From: DATBHM01 sp963772375
GTDB taxonomy: Bacteria; Actinomycetota; UBA4738; JACQTL01
Assembly (NCBI GenBank): GCA_963772375.1
Contig: CAVYXG010000002.1
Span: 1 to 27,284, forward strand
DNA: 27,284 nucleotides
Direction of reading: 5' to 3'
In this document: positions 15,567 through 26,800 of the stretch, one piece after another
Position numbering within the stretch: the first letter of the stretch is position 1
Layout of the letters: every line of letters starts with the position of its first letter
Notes under the pieces: generated by a model
The model's database searches: none
What the model saw: only the letters and a program-made list of their open reading frames with translations
What the model was told of the DNA's origin: nothing
Program-made: the position numbers and the translations under genes

Positions 15567-16940
15567 TCAACGACCTTCGGGCATGATTTCGCACTGGACC
15601 CGGTGGGATCCGGAGCCCGGCCGAGCGACCTGGAACGAGAACATCCGCGCCTGCCCCGGCCACAGTGACACCCGCGACGTGACCGCGCCGGTGAGGCCGC
15701 CGGAGGCGTCGGCGACGACGCAGAGCACCCGGCCGCTCACCCGCGCCAGGGCCGCGTTCGAGAGGGCCGCGACGACCCTGAGGTCGCCCGGGCCCGAGCT
15801 GGCGAACCCGGCCCCGTCGACCCTGATCGCCGGGGGAACGAAGGTCGCGGCGGGGCTCCACGCGGGCGTTTGGGCCCTGGCCACGACCGTGGCCGCCTTC
15901 GCCCCGGCGGGGTTGATCCGCACGTCGGTCGCCACCGCCAGGGCAAACGAGCCCGGCGCGGCGCTCACGCGCGTCGTGCGGATGGCCAGCACGTGCTTCC
16001 CGTGATCCCGGACGACGAACGTCACGTTCGTGGGTCCCAGGGCGAACCGTCTGTTGGGGTTGGTCACCCTGGTCGCGACGGTGAGCCAGGGCCCCCGCTG
16101 CGAGAACACCGGTTTGTTGAGGAACACCGGCCGCGGCTTGCCGGTCGGCGCGACCGTGGGCGCGACCGTGGGGACCGCGGTCGGAGGGGTGGTCGGCTGC
16201 GCCGGGGGCGCGGTCGGTCGACCGTGAGCCGGGGGTGGCGAACCCTGCAACGCGGGGTGGGCGTCCGGCGTCAGGAACAGCGACCTCGCGACGAGCGCGG
16301 CAGCGATGACGAGGATCGCGGCTGCCCCGGCCCGAACACGCCCTCGGCGCCGGCCGTCGGCACTCCGGATCCGAGGGGGCTCGGCGGCGTCGGGCTCGGC
16401 CTCCAGTTGCTCGTCGGTGTCGTGGGTCTCGACGGATTCTGCCTCCAGGGGCCCGGCGGCGTCGGGCTCGGCCTCCGGAACCTCGGCGGTGGGTTCCGGA
16501 ACGACTGTCTCGGGTCGGGGGGGAGGCGACGGTGCGACGGCTTCGTCAGCCTGCGCGCCGGGGTCCGAACCGGACCATTCCGTCAGCGAGGCGGGGTCCA
16601 CCTCGATCCACGGGGGAGTGTCGGTCTGCGGGGCGGCCACCACGTGGAGCTCGCTGGCATGGATCAGGATCCGTCTGCCGTCCTTCGACGCCCATGCGTG
16701 CAGCCGTCCGTCGGCGATGGCCCGGGTCACGGCCTCCTCGGTGGTGCCTCCGAGCAGGGCCGCCTCGGCGGGCGTCACCCACTCCGGGCCGGGGAGGCCG
16801 GAGGGAGCGCTCCGACCGGGGCCCTCGTCCGTATCCGTTCGATCCGTGGTGACCCCCATACCGGAACGATCGGCCTCGGCGGAACGGACTTGAGGACTGG
16901 TTCCGAAGTCGGTGATCGCGGCCCGGATGGGGGAGGCCAC
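15567..16940 (-). CDS. Predicted HTH-transmembrane protein with extracellular beta domains
   Basis: 457 residues. Residues about 53-98 (EWVTPAEAALLGGTTEEAV, then IADGRLHAWASKDGRRILIHASEL) look like the excisionase/MerR-like helix-turn-helix with its beta wing. An acidic Pro/Glu-rich linker follows to about 195, then basic residues and one membrane helix near 205-226. A Thr/Pro/Ala-rich spacer with repeated TVAPT comes next, and two beta-rich segments of FxLYD or Ig-like type fill about 265-457, each with an N-P-N or S-N-A turn and a late G(S/Q)-type strand. The predicted topology is HTH inside, beta domains outside. The start is GTG at 16940 because GGAGG lies five bases before it; an ATG at 16859 has no ribosome-binding site. 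Either a membrane-bound regulator or a scaffold is possible; no known family is recognised. Confidence 0.75.
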   Translation of the reverse strand: MASPIRAAITDFGTSPQVRSAEADRSGMGVTTDRTDTDEGPGRSAPSGLPGPEWVTPAEAALLGGTTEEAVTRAIADGRLHAWASKDGRRILIHASELHVVAAPQTDTPPWIEVDPASLTEWSGSDPGAQADEAVAPSPPPRPETVVPEPTAEVPEAEPDAAGPLEAESVETHDTDEQLEAEPDAAEPPRIRSADGRRRGRVRAGAAAILVIAAALVARSLFLTPDAHPALQGSPPPAHGRPTAPPAQPTTPPTAVPTVAPTVAPTGKPRPVFLNKPVFSQRGPWLTVATRVTNPNRRFALGPTNVTFVVRDHGKHVLAIRTTRVSAAPGSFALAVATDVRINPAGAKAATVVARAQTPAWSPAATFVPPAIRVDGAGFASSGPGDLRVVAALSNAALARVSGRVLCVVADASGGLTGAVTSRVSLWPGQARMFSFQVARPGSGSHRVQCEIMPEGR

Positions 16941-16976
16941 TCGGTCCTCCGGCGCGGATCAGCGCTCGGAGGACGG

Positions 16977-17005
16977 ATGACATGGCGCCTCCATCCCGGT
17001 AGGCT
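16977..17005 (+). promoter_or_regulatory. Promoter for rplJ-rplL
   Basis: ATGACA (16977-16982) and TAGGCT (17000-17005) are separated by 17 bases. Transcription should begin near 17012, exactly where the L10 leader sequence begins. It explains how rplJL is expressed although rplKA is cut off by minus-strand genes. Confidence 0.65.
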
Positions 17006-17011
17006 TTTCGG

Positions 17012-17125
17012 GCCGCAGACAGCAGGGGCGCTCTCGCGCGTAATCCCATCCCATCGGGTACCTGCCGAGGCACGAGGCTTCGCACGCGTCGCCTCCGCCT
17101 GAGCTGTCGGCGGAGGCGATTTTTC
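17012..17125 (+). ncRNA. Ribosomal protein L10 leader
   Basis: The segments GCAGACAGCAGG (17015-17026) and CCTGCCGAGG (17061-17070) match, from memory, the conserved core of the L10 leader RNA (Rfam L10_leader), in which they form the L10-binding kink-turn region. It lies between the rplJ promoter and the rplJ start, the expected place. Binding of the L10-L12 complex to this leader represses the operon when ribosomal RNA is lacking. The leader ends in a strong terminator hairpin. Confidence 0.8.
17089..17124 (+). terminator. Intrinsic terminator (attenuator) in the rplJ leader
   Basis: TCGCCTCCGCC (17089-17099) pairs perfectly over 11 bases with GGCGGAGGCGA (17109-17119) around a nine-base loop and is followed by five T. 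This is the only classical intrinsic terminator with a T tract in the window. It lies 24 bases before the rplJ ATG, so it must be conditional, as in L10-leader attenuation. Confidence 0.85.
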
Positions 17126-17147
17126 GTTCCACACCGAGGAGCAATGC

Positions 17148-17954
17148 ATGCCGAAGACCGAGAAGGTCCAGAAGGTCTCGGAGCTCGCGCAGCGCATCCG
17201 GGCGTCCGAGGCCCTGTTCATCGCGGACTACCGCGGCCTCACGGTGTCCGACGTCACCGAGCTCCGCCGGTCGCTCCGCGATTCCGGCACGAGGTTCGCG
17301 GTCGCGAAGAACACGCTGCTGAAACGGGCCGCCGGGGAGGCCGGGGTCGAAGGGCTCGACGAGCTCCTCGCCGGTCCGACGGCGGTCGCGTTCGTGGACG
17401 GCGATCCGATCCACGCGGCGAAGGGGCTCGTGGAGGCGCTCCGCCGGTTCCGGACGCTCGAGATCCGGGGCGGCTACATGGAGGGCAAGGTCCTGTCCTC
17501 CGAGGAGGCCCAGGCGCTCGCGACGATCGAACCCCGGGAGGTCCTGCTGGCCAGGCTGGCCGGGGCGATGAAGGCCGAGATGTCGCGCGCGGCGTACATG
17601 TTCCAGGCGCTGCAGTCGAAGTTCCTCTCGGTCCTCGAGGCCTACCGGGAGAAGCTGCCGGCCGAGGAGGCCGAACCCGCGGCGGAGGCCGAACCCGCGG
17701 CGGAGGCCGAACCCGCGGCGGAGGCCGAACCCGCGGCGGAGGCCGAACCCGCGGCGGAGGCCGAACCCCGGGCCGAACCGGCCGCGGAACCCGAATCGGA
17801 ACCCGAACCTGAACCTGAACCTGAACCCCAAGCGGAGACGGAACCGGCGGCCGAGGCGAGCGACGACGGGGGAACCACCGAGAGCGACAACGAAGCAAGC
17901 GACGAAGCGTCGGCGGAGGCCACCGAGCCCGCCGAGATCGAAGGAGAGGAGTAA
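17148..17954 (+). CDS. rplJ: 50S ribosomal protein L10 with long acidic C-terminal tail
   Basis: 268 residues, against about 165-180 in most bacteria. The first 171 residues are a normal L10: KVSELAQRIRASEALFIADYRGLTV, then FAVAKNTLLKRA, LAGPTAVAF and a C-terminal helix (AYMFQALQSKFLSVLEAYREKL) that holds L7/L12 dimers. From about residue 172 a tail of 97 residues begins with five perfect EAEPAA units, then an EP-repeat, and ends in an acidic Ser/Glu/Ala stretch. The ATG at 17148 has GAGGAG six bases before it; an ATG at 17144 is out of frame. Three bases separate it from rplL. Expression should be controlled by the L10 leader upstream. The tail follows the L12-binding helix and may extend the stalk or act as an acidic lure; its role is unknown. 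Confidence 0.96.
   Translation: MPKTEKVQKVSELAQRIRASEALFIADYRGLTVSDVTELRRSLRDSGTRFAVAKNTLLKRAAGEAGVEGLDELLAGPTAVAFVDGDPIHAAKGLVEALRRFRTLEIRGGYMEGKVLSSEEAQALATIEPREVLLARLAGAMKAEMSRAAYMFQALQSKFLSVLEAYREKLPAEEAEPAAEAEPAAEAEPAAEAEPAAEAEPAAEAEPRAEPAAEPESEPEPEPEPEPQAETEPAAEASDDGGTTESDNEASDEASAEATEPAEIEGEE
17667..17774 (+). repeat. 18-base tandem repeat in rplJ
   Basis: Five perfect copies of GAGGCCGAACCCGCGGCG run from 17667 to 17756, followed by one degenerate copy to 17774. Each encodes EAEPAA. Perfect nucleotide identity suggests recent slippage expansion, so copy number may vary among strains. Confidence 0.95.
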
Positions 17955-17957
17955 CCC

Positions 17958-18353
17958 GTGGCGACCAAGCTCACGTCCGACGACCTGCTCGAGCACTTCA
18001 AGGGCATGACCCTGCTGGAGCTGTCGGAGTTCATCAAGAAGTTCGAGGAGACCTTCGAGGTCACCGCGGCCGCGCCCATGACCGGGATGATGATGGCGCC
18101 CGGCGGGGGCGGCGGGGCCGCCGTCGAGGAGGAGGAGGAGAAGACCGAGTTCGACGTCATCCTCCGGGCCGCCGGCGACAAGAAGATCCAGGTCATCAAG
18201 GAGGTTCGGGCGCTCACGAGCCTCGGGCTGAAGGAGGCCAAGGACCTCGTGGACAGCGCGCCGAAGCCGGTGCTCGAGCGCGTCCCGAAGGAGCAGGCGG
18301 ACGCCGCCAAGGAGCAGCTCGAGGCCGCCGGCGCCAGCGTCGACGTCAAGTAA
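17958..18353 (+). CDS. rplL: 50S ribosomal protein L7/L12
   Basis: 131 residues. It has the N-terminal dimerisation helices (LTSDDLLEHFKGMTLLELSEFIKKFEETFEV), a flexible Ala/Gly/Met-rich hinge near 38-58, a run of five glutamates, and the C-terminal factor-binding domain (EFDVILRAAGDKKIQVIKEVRALTSLGLKEAKDLVDSAPKPV). Dimers sit on L10 and recruit translation GTPases such as EF-Tu, also encoded here. The start is GTG at 17958, three bases after the rplJ stop, with AAGGAGAGGAG at the end of rplJ as ribosome-binding site. The gene is followed by a strong hairpin that should end the rplJL transcript. Confidence 0.97.
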   Translation: MATKLTSDDLLEHFKGMTLLELSEFIKKFEETFEVTAAAPMTGMMMAPGGGGGAAVEEEEEKTEFDVILRAAGDKKIQVIKEVRALTSLGLKEAKDLVDSAPKPVLERVPKEQADAAKEQLEAAGASVDVK

Positions 18354-18372
18354 CCTTCTCCGCATCCGAACT

Positions 18373-18406
18373 CGGACGGCCGGGCCGGTGTCGGCCCGGC
18401 CGTCCG
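18373..18406 (+). terminator. Strong hairpin after rplL
   Basis: Bases 18373-18386 and 18393-18406 form a perfect 14-base-pair, very GC-rich stem with a six-base loop, 19 bases after the rplL stop. No T tract follows. It probably separates rplJL from metH. Confidence 0.7.
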
Positions 18407-18455
18407 CGTCCCCGCGTCCGGCGCGGCGCGCGGTGAACTGGGAGTGACGAGGAAC

Positions 18456-22133
<3,678 letters not shown>

Positions 22134-22144
22134 GGACGGCCCGG

Positions 22145-23113
22145 TCAGCCCCGGGTGGCTCCGGGCGCCACGGGAACCGAACGGAACCACGCCACGGTCC
22201 GCCGCAGGGCGTCCTCGAGGGGGACGGCCGGCTCCCACCCAAGCAGCTCGCGGGCCCGCGCGATGTCCGGCTCCCGCTGGTTGGGGTCGTCGACGGGCCG
22301 TTCGACGAACCTGATCTCGGGCTCCACGCCGACCACGCGGCACACGGCCCGTGCCAGCTCGAGCACGGTGACCTCCTCGGGGTTTCCGAGGTTCACCGGT
22401 TCCACGACGTCCGAGTCCAGCAGCCGGAGGATCCCCTCCACCAGATCGCCCACGTAGCCGACCGAGCGGGTCTGGGAGCCGTCGCCGTGGACCGTGACGG
22501 GCTCGCCCGCCAGGGCCTGGCCCACGAACGTCGGGACCGCCCGCCCGTCGTCGGGCCGCATGCGCTCGCCGATCGTGTTGAAGATCCGGACGATCCTGGT
22601 CGGCACGCCGTGCACACGGTGATAGGCCATGGTCATGGCCTCGGCGTACCGCTTCGCCTCGTCGTAGACACCCCGGGGGCCGATCGGGTTGACGTTCCCC
22701 CAGTAGGACTCCGGCTGCGGGTGCACCAGCGGGTCGCCGTACACCTCGGAGGTCGAGGCGAGGAGGAACCGCGCCCCTTTGGCCCTCGCCAGCCCGAGCG
22801 CGTTGTGCGTCCCCTGCGCACCGACCTTGAGCGTCTGGATGGGAAGCTGGAGGTAGTCGATCGGCGACGCCGGCGACGCGAAGTGCAGCACGGCGTCCAC
22901 CGTGCCGTCCACGCGGACGCCGTCACTCACGTTCTGCTCGGCGAACTCGAACCCCGGGGCCTCGGTGAGATACTCGACGTTCTGGCGCCGGCCGGTCAGC
23001 ATGTTGTCGACGCAGACCACCGCCGCGCCGTCGGCGAGGAACCGTTCGCACAGGTGGGAGCCGATGAACCCGGCGCCACCGGTGACCACAAGCCGCCGCT
23101 GCCCAGAGCTCAC
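22145..23113 (-). CDS. UDP-glucuronate decarboxylase-like NAD-dependent epimerase
   Basis: 322-residue extended SDR. The NAD-binding motif TGGAGFIG is at 11-18, HFASPASP at 77-84, S120TSEVYGDP leads to the PQPESYWGNVNPIGPR stretch typical of UDP-xylose synthases, and the catalytic pair is Y150 and K154. The segment RIFNTIGERMRPDDGRAVPTFV continues the family pattern. The likely reaction is UDP-glucuronate to UDP-xylose, for cell-envelope or exopolysaccharide glycans; another nucleotide-sugar epimerase or dehydratase is possible. The start is GTG at 23113, placed just before the Rossmann motif; no ribosome-binding site is seen, and a TAGCAT -10-like box (23127-23122) ends eight bases before it, so a leaderless message is plausible. 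It converges on metH with only 11 bases between stops and diverges from the XRE regulator. Confidence 0.85.
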   Translation of the reverse strand: MSSGQRRLVVTGGAGFIGSHLCERFLADGAAVVCVDNMLTGRRQNVEYLTEAPGFEFAEQNVSDGVRVDGTVDAVLHFASPASPIDYLQLPIQTLKVGAQGTHNALGLARAKGARFLLASTSEVYGDPLVHPQPESYWGNVNPIGPRGVYDEAKRYAEAMTMAYHRVHGVPTRIVRIFNTIGERMRPDDGRAVPTFVGQALAGEPVTVHGDGSQTRSVGYVGDLVEGILRLLDSDVVEPVNLGNPEEVTVLELARAVCRVVGVEPEIRFVERPVDDPNQREPDIARARELLGWEPAVPLEDALRRTVAWFRSVPVAPGATRG

Positions 23114-23121
23114 GGGACCGG

Positions 23122-23167
23122 ATGCTACAGTGCGCGGCTTGCGTCGACCGGTTCGGTACCGTACAAG
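23122..23167. promoter_or_regulatory. Candidate divergent promoters of the epimerase and XRE genes
   Basis: On the minus strand TAGCAT (23127-23122) lies eight bases before the GTG of the epimerase gene, which would give a leaderless transcript; no good -35 is seen. On the plus strand TTGCGT (23139-23144), a 17-base spacer and TACAAG (23162-23167) end six bases before the XRE ATG. All are inferred from weak matches. Confidence 0.35.
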
Positions 23168-23173
23168 GGGACC

Positions 23174-23602
23174 ATGTTGGCCGAATCGAGCGCCTTCGGG
23201 CAGCGCCTTCGGGCCGCACGCATGCACGCAGGGCTCTCCCAGGGCGGCCTCGAGAACCGAAGCGGGATCCCCAAGGCGCGGCTCTCCCGGTACGAGAACG
23301 GCCACGTCCTGCCCTCGATCGACACCCTGGGCCGCCTCGCGGCCGCGCTCGGGGTGTCCGAGGCCAGCCTCCTGGGCGACCAGCGCGTCATCGTCGAGGA
23401 GTTCTTCGCGGTCCTCGTCGGTCGGGGCGTCCGCATCTACTCCCTCGAGCAGGCCGAACGCCTGGCGAACGCGGTCGCCGACCTGCTCGCCGCGGGGACG
23501 ATCCCGGTGGAGGGCGCCCAGGACGTAGCGAGCGCCCCGGTCGCCACTGTCGTGGGTGCACCGGGTTCGCCGGCGGCACTCGGGGCAGCGCCCCCCGTCT
23601 GA
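23174..23602 (+). CDS. XRE-family transcriptional regulator
   Basis: 142 residues. The Cro/CI-type helix-turn-helix spans about 8-62 (FGQRLRAARMHAGLSQGGLENRSGI, then RLSRYENGHVLPSIDTLGRLAAALGV). A helical stretch (about 68-105) follows and the last 30 residues are Ala/Pro/Val rich and probably disordered. Pairing of a small XRE protein with an epimerase gene reading away from it suggests control of that gene or of itself, which is inference. The ATG at 23174 has AAGGGG four bases before it, overlapping the proposed -10 box, so either leadered or leaderless translation is possible. The rpoB promoters follow its stop. A direct role in rpoB control cannot be shown from sequence. Confidence 0.82.
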   Translation: MLAESSAFGQRLRAARMHAGLSQGGLENRSGIPKARLSRYENGHVLPSIDTLGRLAAALGVSEASLLGDQRVIVEEFFAVLVGRGVRIYSLEQAERLANAVADLLAAGTIPVEGAQDVASAPVATVVGAPGSPAALGAAPPV

Positions 23603-23642
23603 CCCTCCCACTCGGGGGACGGGGGAACGGGCCTGAGTTCGC

Positions 23643-23671
23643 TGGTCAACTCGGGGGTCAGGTGCTACGCT
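23643..23671 (+). promoter_or_regulatory. Possible upstream rpoB promoter
   Basis: TGGTCA (23643-23648) and TACGCT (23666-23671) are spaced by 17 bases in the 214-base region before rpoB. The match is moderate; a small hairpin (23694-23707) lies between this site and the stronger promoter. Confidence 0.35.
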
Positions 23672-23713
23672 TCCGCCCTCGCCGGGTGAGGCGACGCATT
23701 TCTGCGTGCCCAG

Positions 23714-23743
23714 TTGACTATTCCTCGTCCCGTTCCCTATACT
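23714..23743 (+). promoter_or_regulatory. Main rpoB promoter
   Basis: TTGACT (23714-23719) and TATACT (23738-23743) are spaced by 18 bases, the best consensus match in the window. Transcription should start near 23750, about 67 bases before the rpoB start codon. The sequence CCCTATACTG is shared with the tRNA-Trp promoter. Confidence 0.8.
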
Positions 23744-23816
23744 GCTCGTTTGCCGTGCCGTCTCCCGCCTGGCTTCGTGTTTTGCATGTCGTTCGTCCCT
23801 GAGGAGGGGAGCTTTC

Positions 23817-26800
23817 TTGCCTGACGCCCTGGTGCCTGGTCGTGAACGTGTCAGCTTCGCCAAGCTCGAGGAGGTGCTCCCGCTCCCGGATCTCGTGGGG
23901 ATCCAGCGCGAGTCCTTCGACTGGCTGCTGAAGACCGGACTGAAGGAGGTCCTCGACGAGATCTCGCCGATCGAGGACTTCACCGAGCAGTTCCAGCTGT
24001 TCTTCGGCAACCACCAGTTCAAGGACCTGAAGCACTCCGAGGAGGAGTGCAAGGACAAGGACATGACGTTCTCCGCGCCGCTGTTCGTGGAGGCGTCGTT
24101 CGTCAACACCGTCACCGGTGAGATCAAGGAGCAGGAGGTCTTCATGGGCGACTTCCCCATGATGACCACCGGCGGCACCTTCATCATCAACGGCACCGAG
24201 CGCGTCGTGGTCTCGCAGCTCGTCCGCTCGCCGGGCGTGTACTTCGACCGGTCGATCGACAAGACGTCGGACAAGGACGTCTACCTGGCCAAGGTCATTC
24301 CCTCCCGCGGCGCCTGGCTGGAGTTCGACGTGGACAAGCGCGACACGGTGGGCGTGCGCATCGACCGCAAGCGCCGCCAGTACGTGACCGTGTTCCTGAA
24401 GGCGCTCGGGTGGACCGAGGAGGAGATCCTCGACCTGTTCGACGGCGCCCAGTCCATCCAGAACTCGCTCGAGAAGGACCACATCGCCTCCCAGGAGGAG
24501 GCGCTGATGGACATCTACCGGCGCCTGCGCCCGGGCGAGCCGCCGACGGCGGAGTCCGCCAAGACGCTGCTCGTCAACCTGTTCTTCAACGGCAAGCGGT
24601 ACGACCTCGCGCGGGTCGGCCGGTACAAGGTCTCGAAGAAGCTGGGCGACGCCGACCCGAAGCTCGCGGCGCAGCTCAAGGCGCGCTTCAACGAGCTGAA
24701 GCAGAACGACAACCCGGACAAGAAGGGCTTCGAGCAGGACCGCTACCGCGTGTTCGCCGGCCTCCAGTCGGGCGAGTCGGGCGGCGGCGCGCCCAAGGAG
24801 AAGACGATCCTCACCTTCGAGGACATCCTGAAGTCGGTTCGGTACCTCGTGAAGCTGCACGCCGGCGAGGAGGGCTACGAGCCCGACGACATCGACCACT
24901 TCGGCAACCGCCGGCTGCGGTCGGGCGGCGAGCTGATCCAGAACCAGATCCGGATCGGCCTGTCCCGGATGGAGCGGGTCGTGCGTGAGCGCATGACCAC
25001 CCAGGACGTCGAGGCCATCACGCCCCAGACCCTCATCAACATCCGGCCGCTCGTGGCGTCCATCAAGGAGTTCTTCGGGACGTCGCAGCTGTCGCAGTTC
25101 CTGGACCAGACCAACACGCTGGCCGGCCTGACCCACAAGCGCCGTCTGTCGGCGCTGGGCCCGGGCGGTCTGTCGCGGGAGCGCGCGGGGTTCGAGGTCC
25201 GGGACGTCCACCCGTCGCACTACGGCCGAATGTGCCCGATCGAGACCCCGGAGGGCCCGAACATCGGCCTCATCGGCTCGCTCTCGAGCTTCGGCCGGAT
25301 CAACCCCTACGGGTTCGTCGAGACGCCCTACCGGAAGGTGACGAAGGGTCGGGTCACCGACCAGATCGACTACCTGTCGGCCGACGAGGAGGACCTGCAC
25401 GTCATCGCCCAGGCCAACACGCCGCTCGACACCAAGACCCACCGGTTCGCCGAGGACCGCGTCCTCGTCCGGCGCAAGGGCGGCGAGGTCGACTACGTCG
25501 CGCCCGACGAGGTCGACTACATGGACGTGTCGCCGAAGCAGCTCGTGTCGGTGGCCGCCGCGCTCATCCCGTTCCTCGAGCACGACGATGCCAACCGGGC
25601 CCTAATGGGCGCGAACATGCAGCGCCAGGCGGTCCCGCTGCTGCGGGCCGAGGCGCCGCTCGTCGGCACCGGCGTGGAGTTCCGCGCGGCCGTCGACGCC
25701 GGGGACGTCGTGATCGCGGAGGAGGCGGGCGTCGTCGAGGACGTGTCCGCGGACGACATCATGGTCCGCGGCCGCACCGGCGAGCTCAAGATCTACAAGC
25801 TGCTGAAGTTCCGCCGTTCGAACCAGGGCACCTGCATCAACCAGAAGCCCATCGTGTCGGCCGGGGACAAGGTGGCGAAGGGCCAGGTCATCGCGGACGG
25901 CCCCTCGACCGAGGGCGGCGAGCTGGCGCTCGGCAAGAACCTGCTGGTGGCGTTCATGCCCTGGGAGGGCCACAACTACGAGGACGCCATCGTGCTCTCC
26001 GAGCGGCTCGTCAAGGACGACGAGCTGACCTCCATCCACATCGAGGAGCACGAGGTCGACGCCCGGGACACCAAGCTCGGCGCGGAGGAGATCACCCGGG
26101 ACATCCCGAACGTCTCCGAGGAGATCCTGAAGGACCTCGACGAGCGCGGCATCGTGCGGATCGGGGCCGAGGTCAACCCCGGCGACTACCTGGTCGGCAA
26201 GGTCACCCCGAAGGGCGAGACCGAGCTCACGCCGGAGGAGCGCCTGCTGCGCGCGATCTTCGGCGAGAAGGCCCGGGAGGTCCGCGACACCTCGCTGAAG
26301 GTGCCGCACGGCGAGTCCGGCAAGGTGATCGGCGTCCGGGTGTTCTCCCGCGAGGACGGCGACGAGCTGCCGCCCGGGGTCAACCAGCTCGTCCGGGTGT
26401 ACGTCGCCCAGAAGCGGAAGATCTCCGACGGCGACAAGCTGGCCGGCCGCCACGGGAACAAGGGCGTCATCTCGACGATCCTGCCGGAGGAGGACATGCC
26501 GTTCCTCCCCGACGGGACGCCGGTCGACATCATCCTCAACCCGCTGGGCGTCCCGTCCCGGATGAACCTCGGCCAGGTGCTCGAGGCGCACCTCGGGTAC
26601 GCCGCCGCGATGGGGTTCACCTACGGTGGCGAGACGCACGAAGGCCCGGTCCACGTGGCCTCGCCGGTGTTCGACGGCGCGCGCGAGAACGAGATCCTCG
26701 ACGCGATCCGCTCGAGCAGGCCGAACGCCGACGGCGTGAAGGTCATCGACGACCAGGGCAAGGCGCGGCTGTTCGACGGGCGCACCGGCGAGCCGTACGA

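Noticed and set aside
17667..17774. CRISPR-like short direct repeats
   Set aside because: The copies are directly adjacent, 18 bases long, in frame and without unique spacers; they are codon repeats of the rplJ tail.
17144..17812. Alternative rplJ-overlapping frame starting at ATG 17144
   Set aside because: It is out of frame with L10 and gives Arg/Gly-rich nonsense, although the ribosome-binding site is also near.
23718..25583. Open frame of 621 codons antisense to rpoB
   Set aside because: It is Leu/Val/Asp-rich shadow sequence opposite a certain rpoB.
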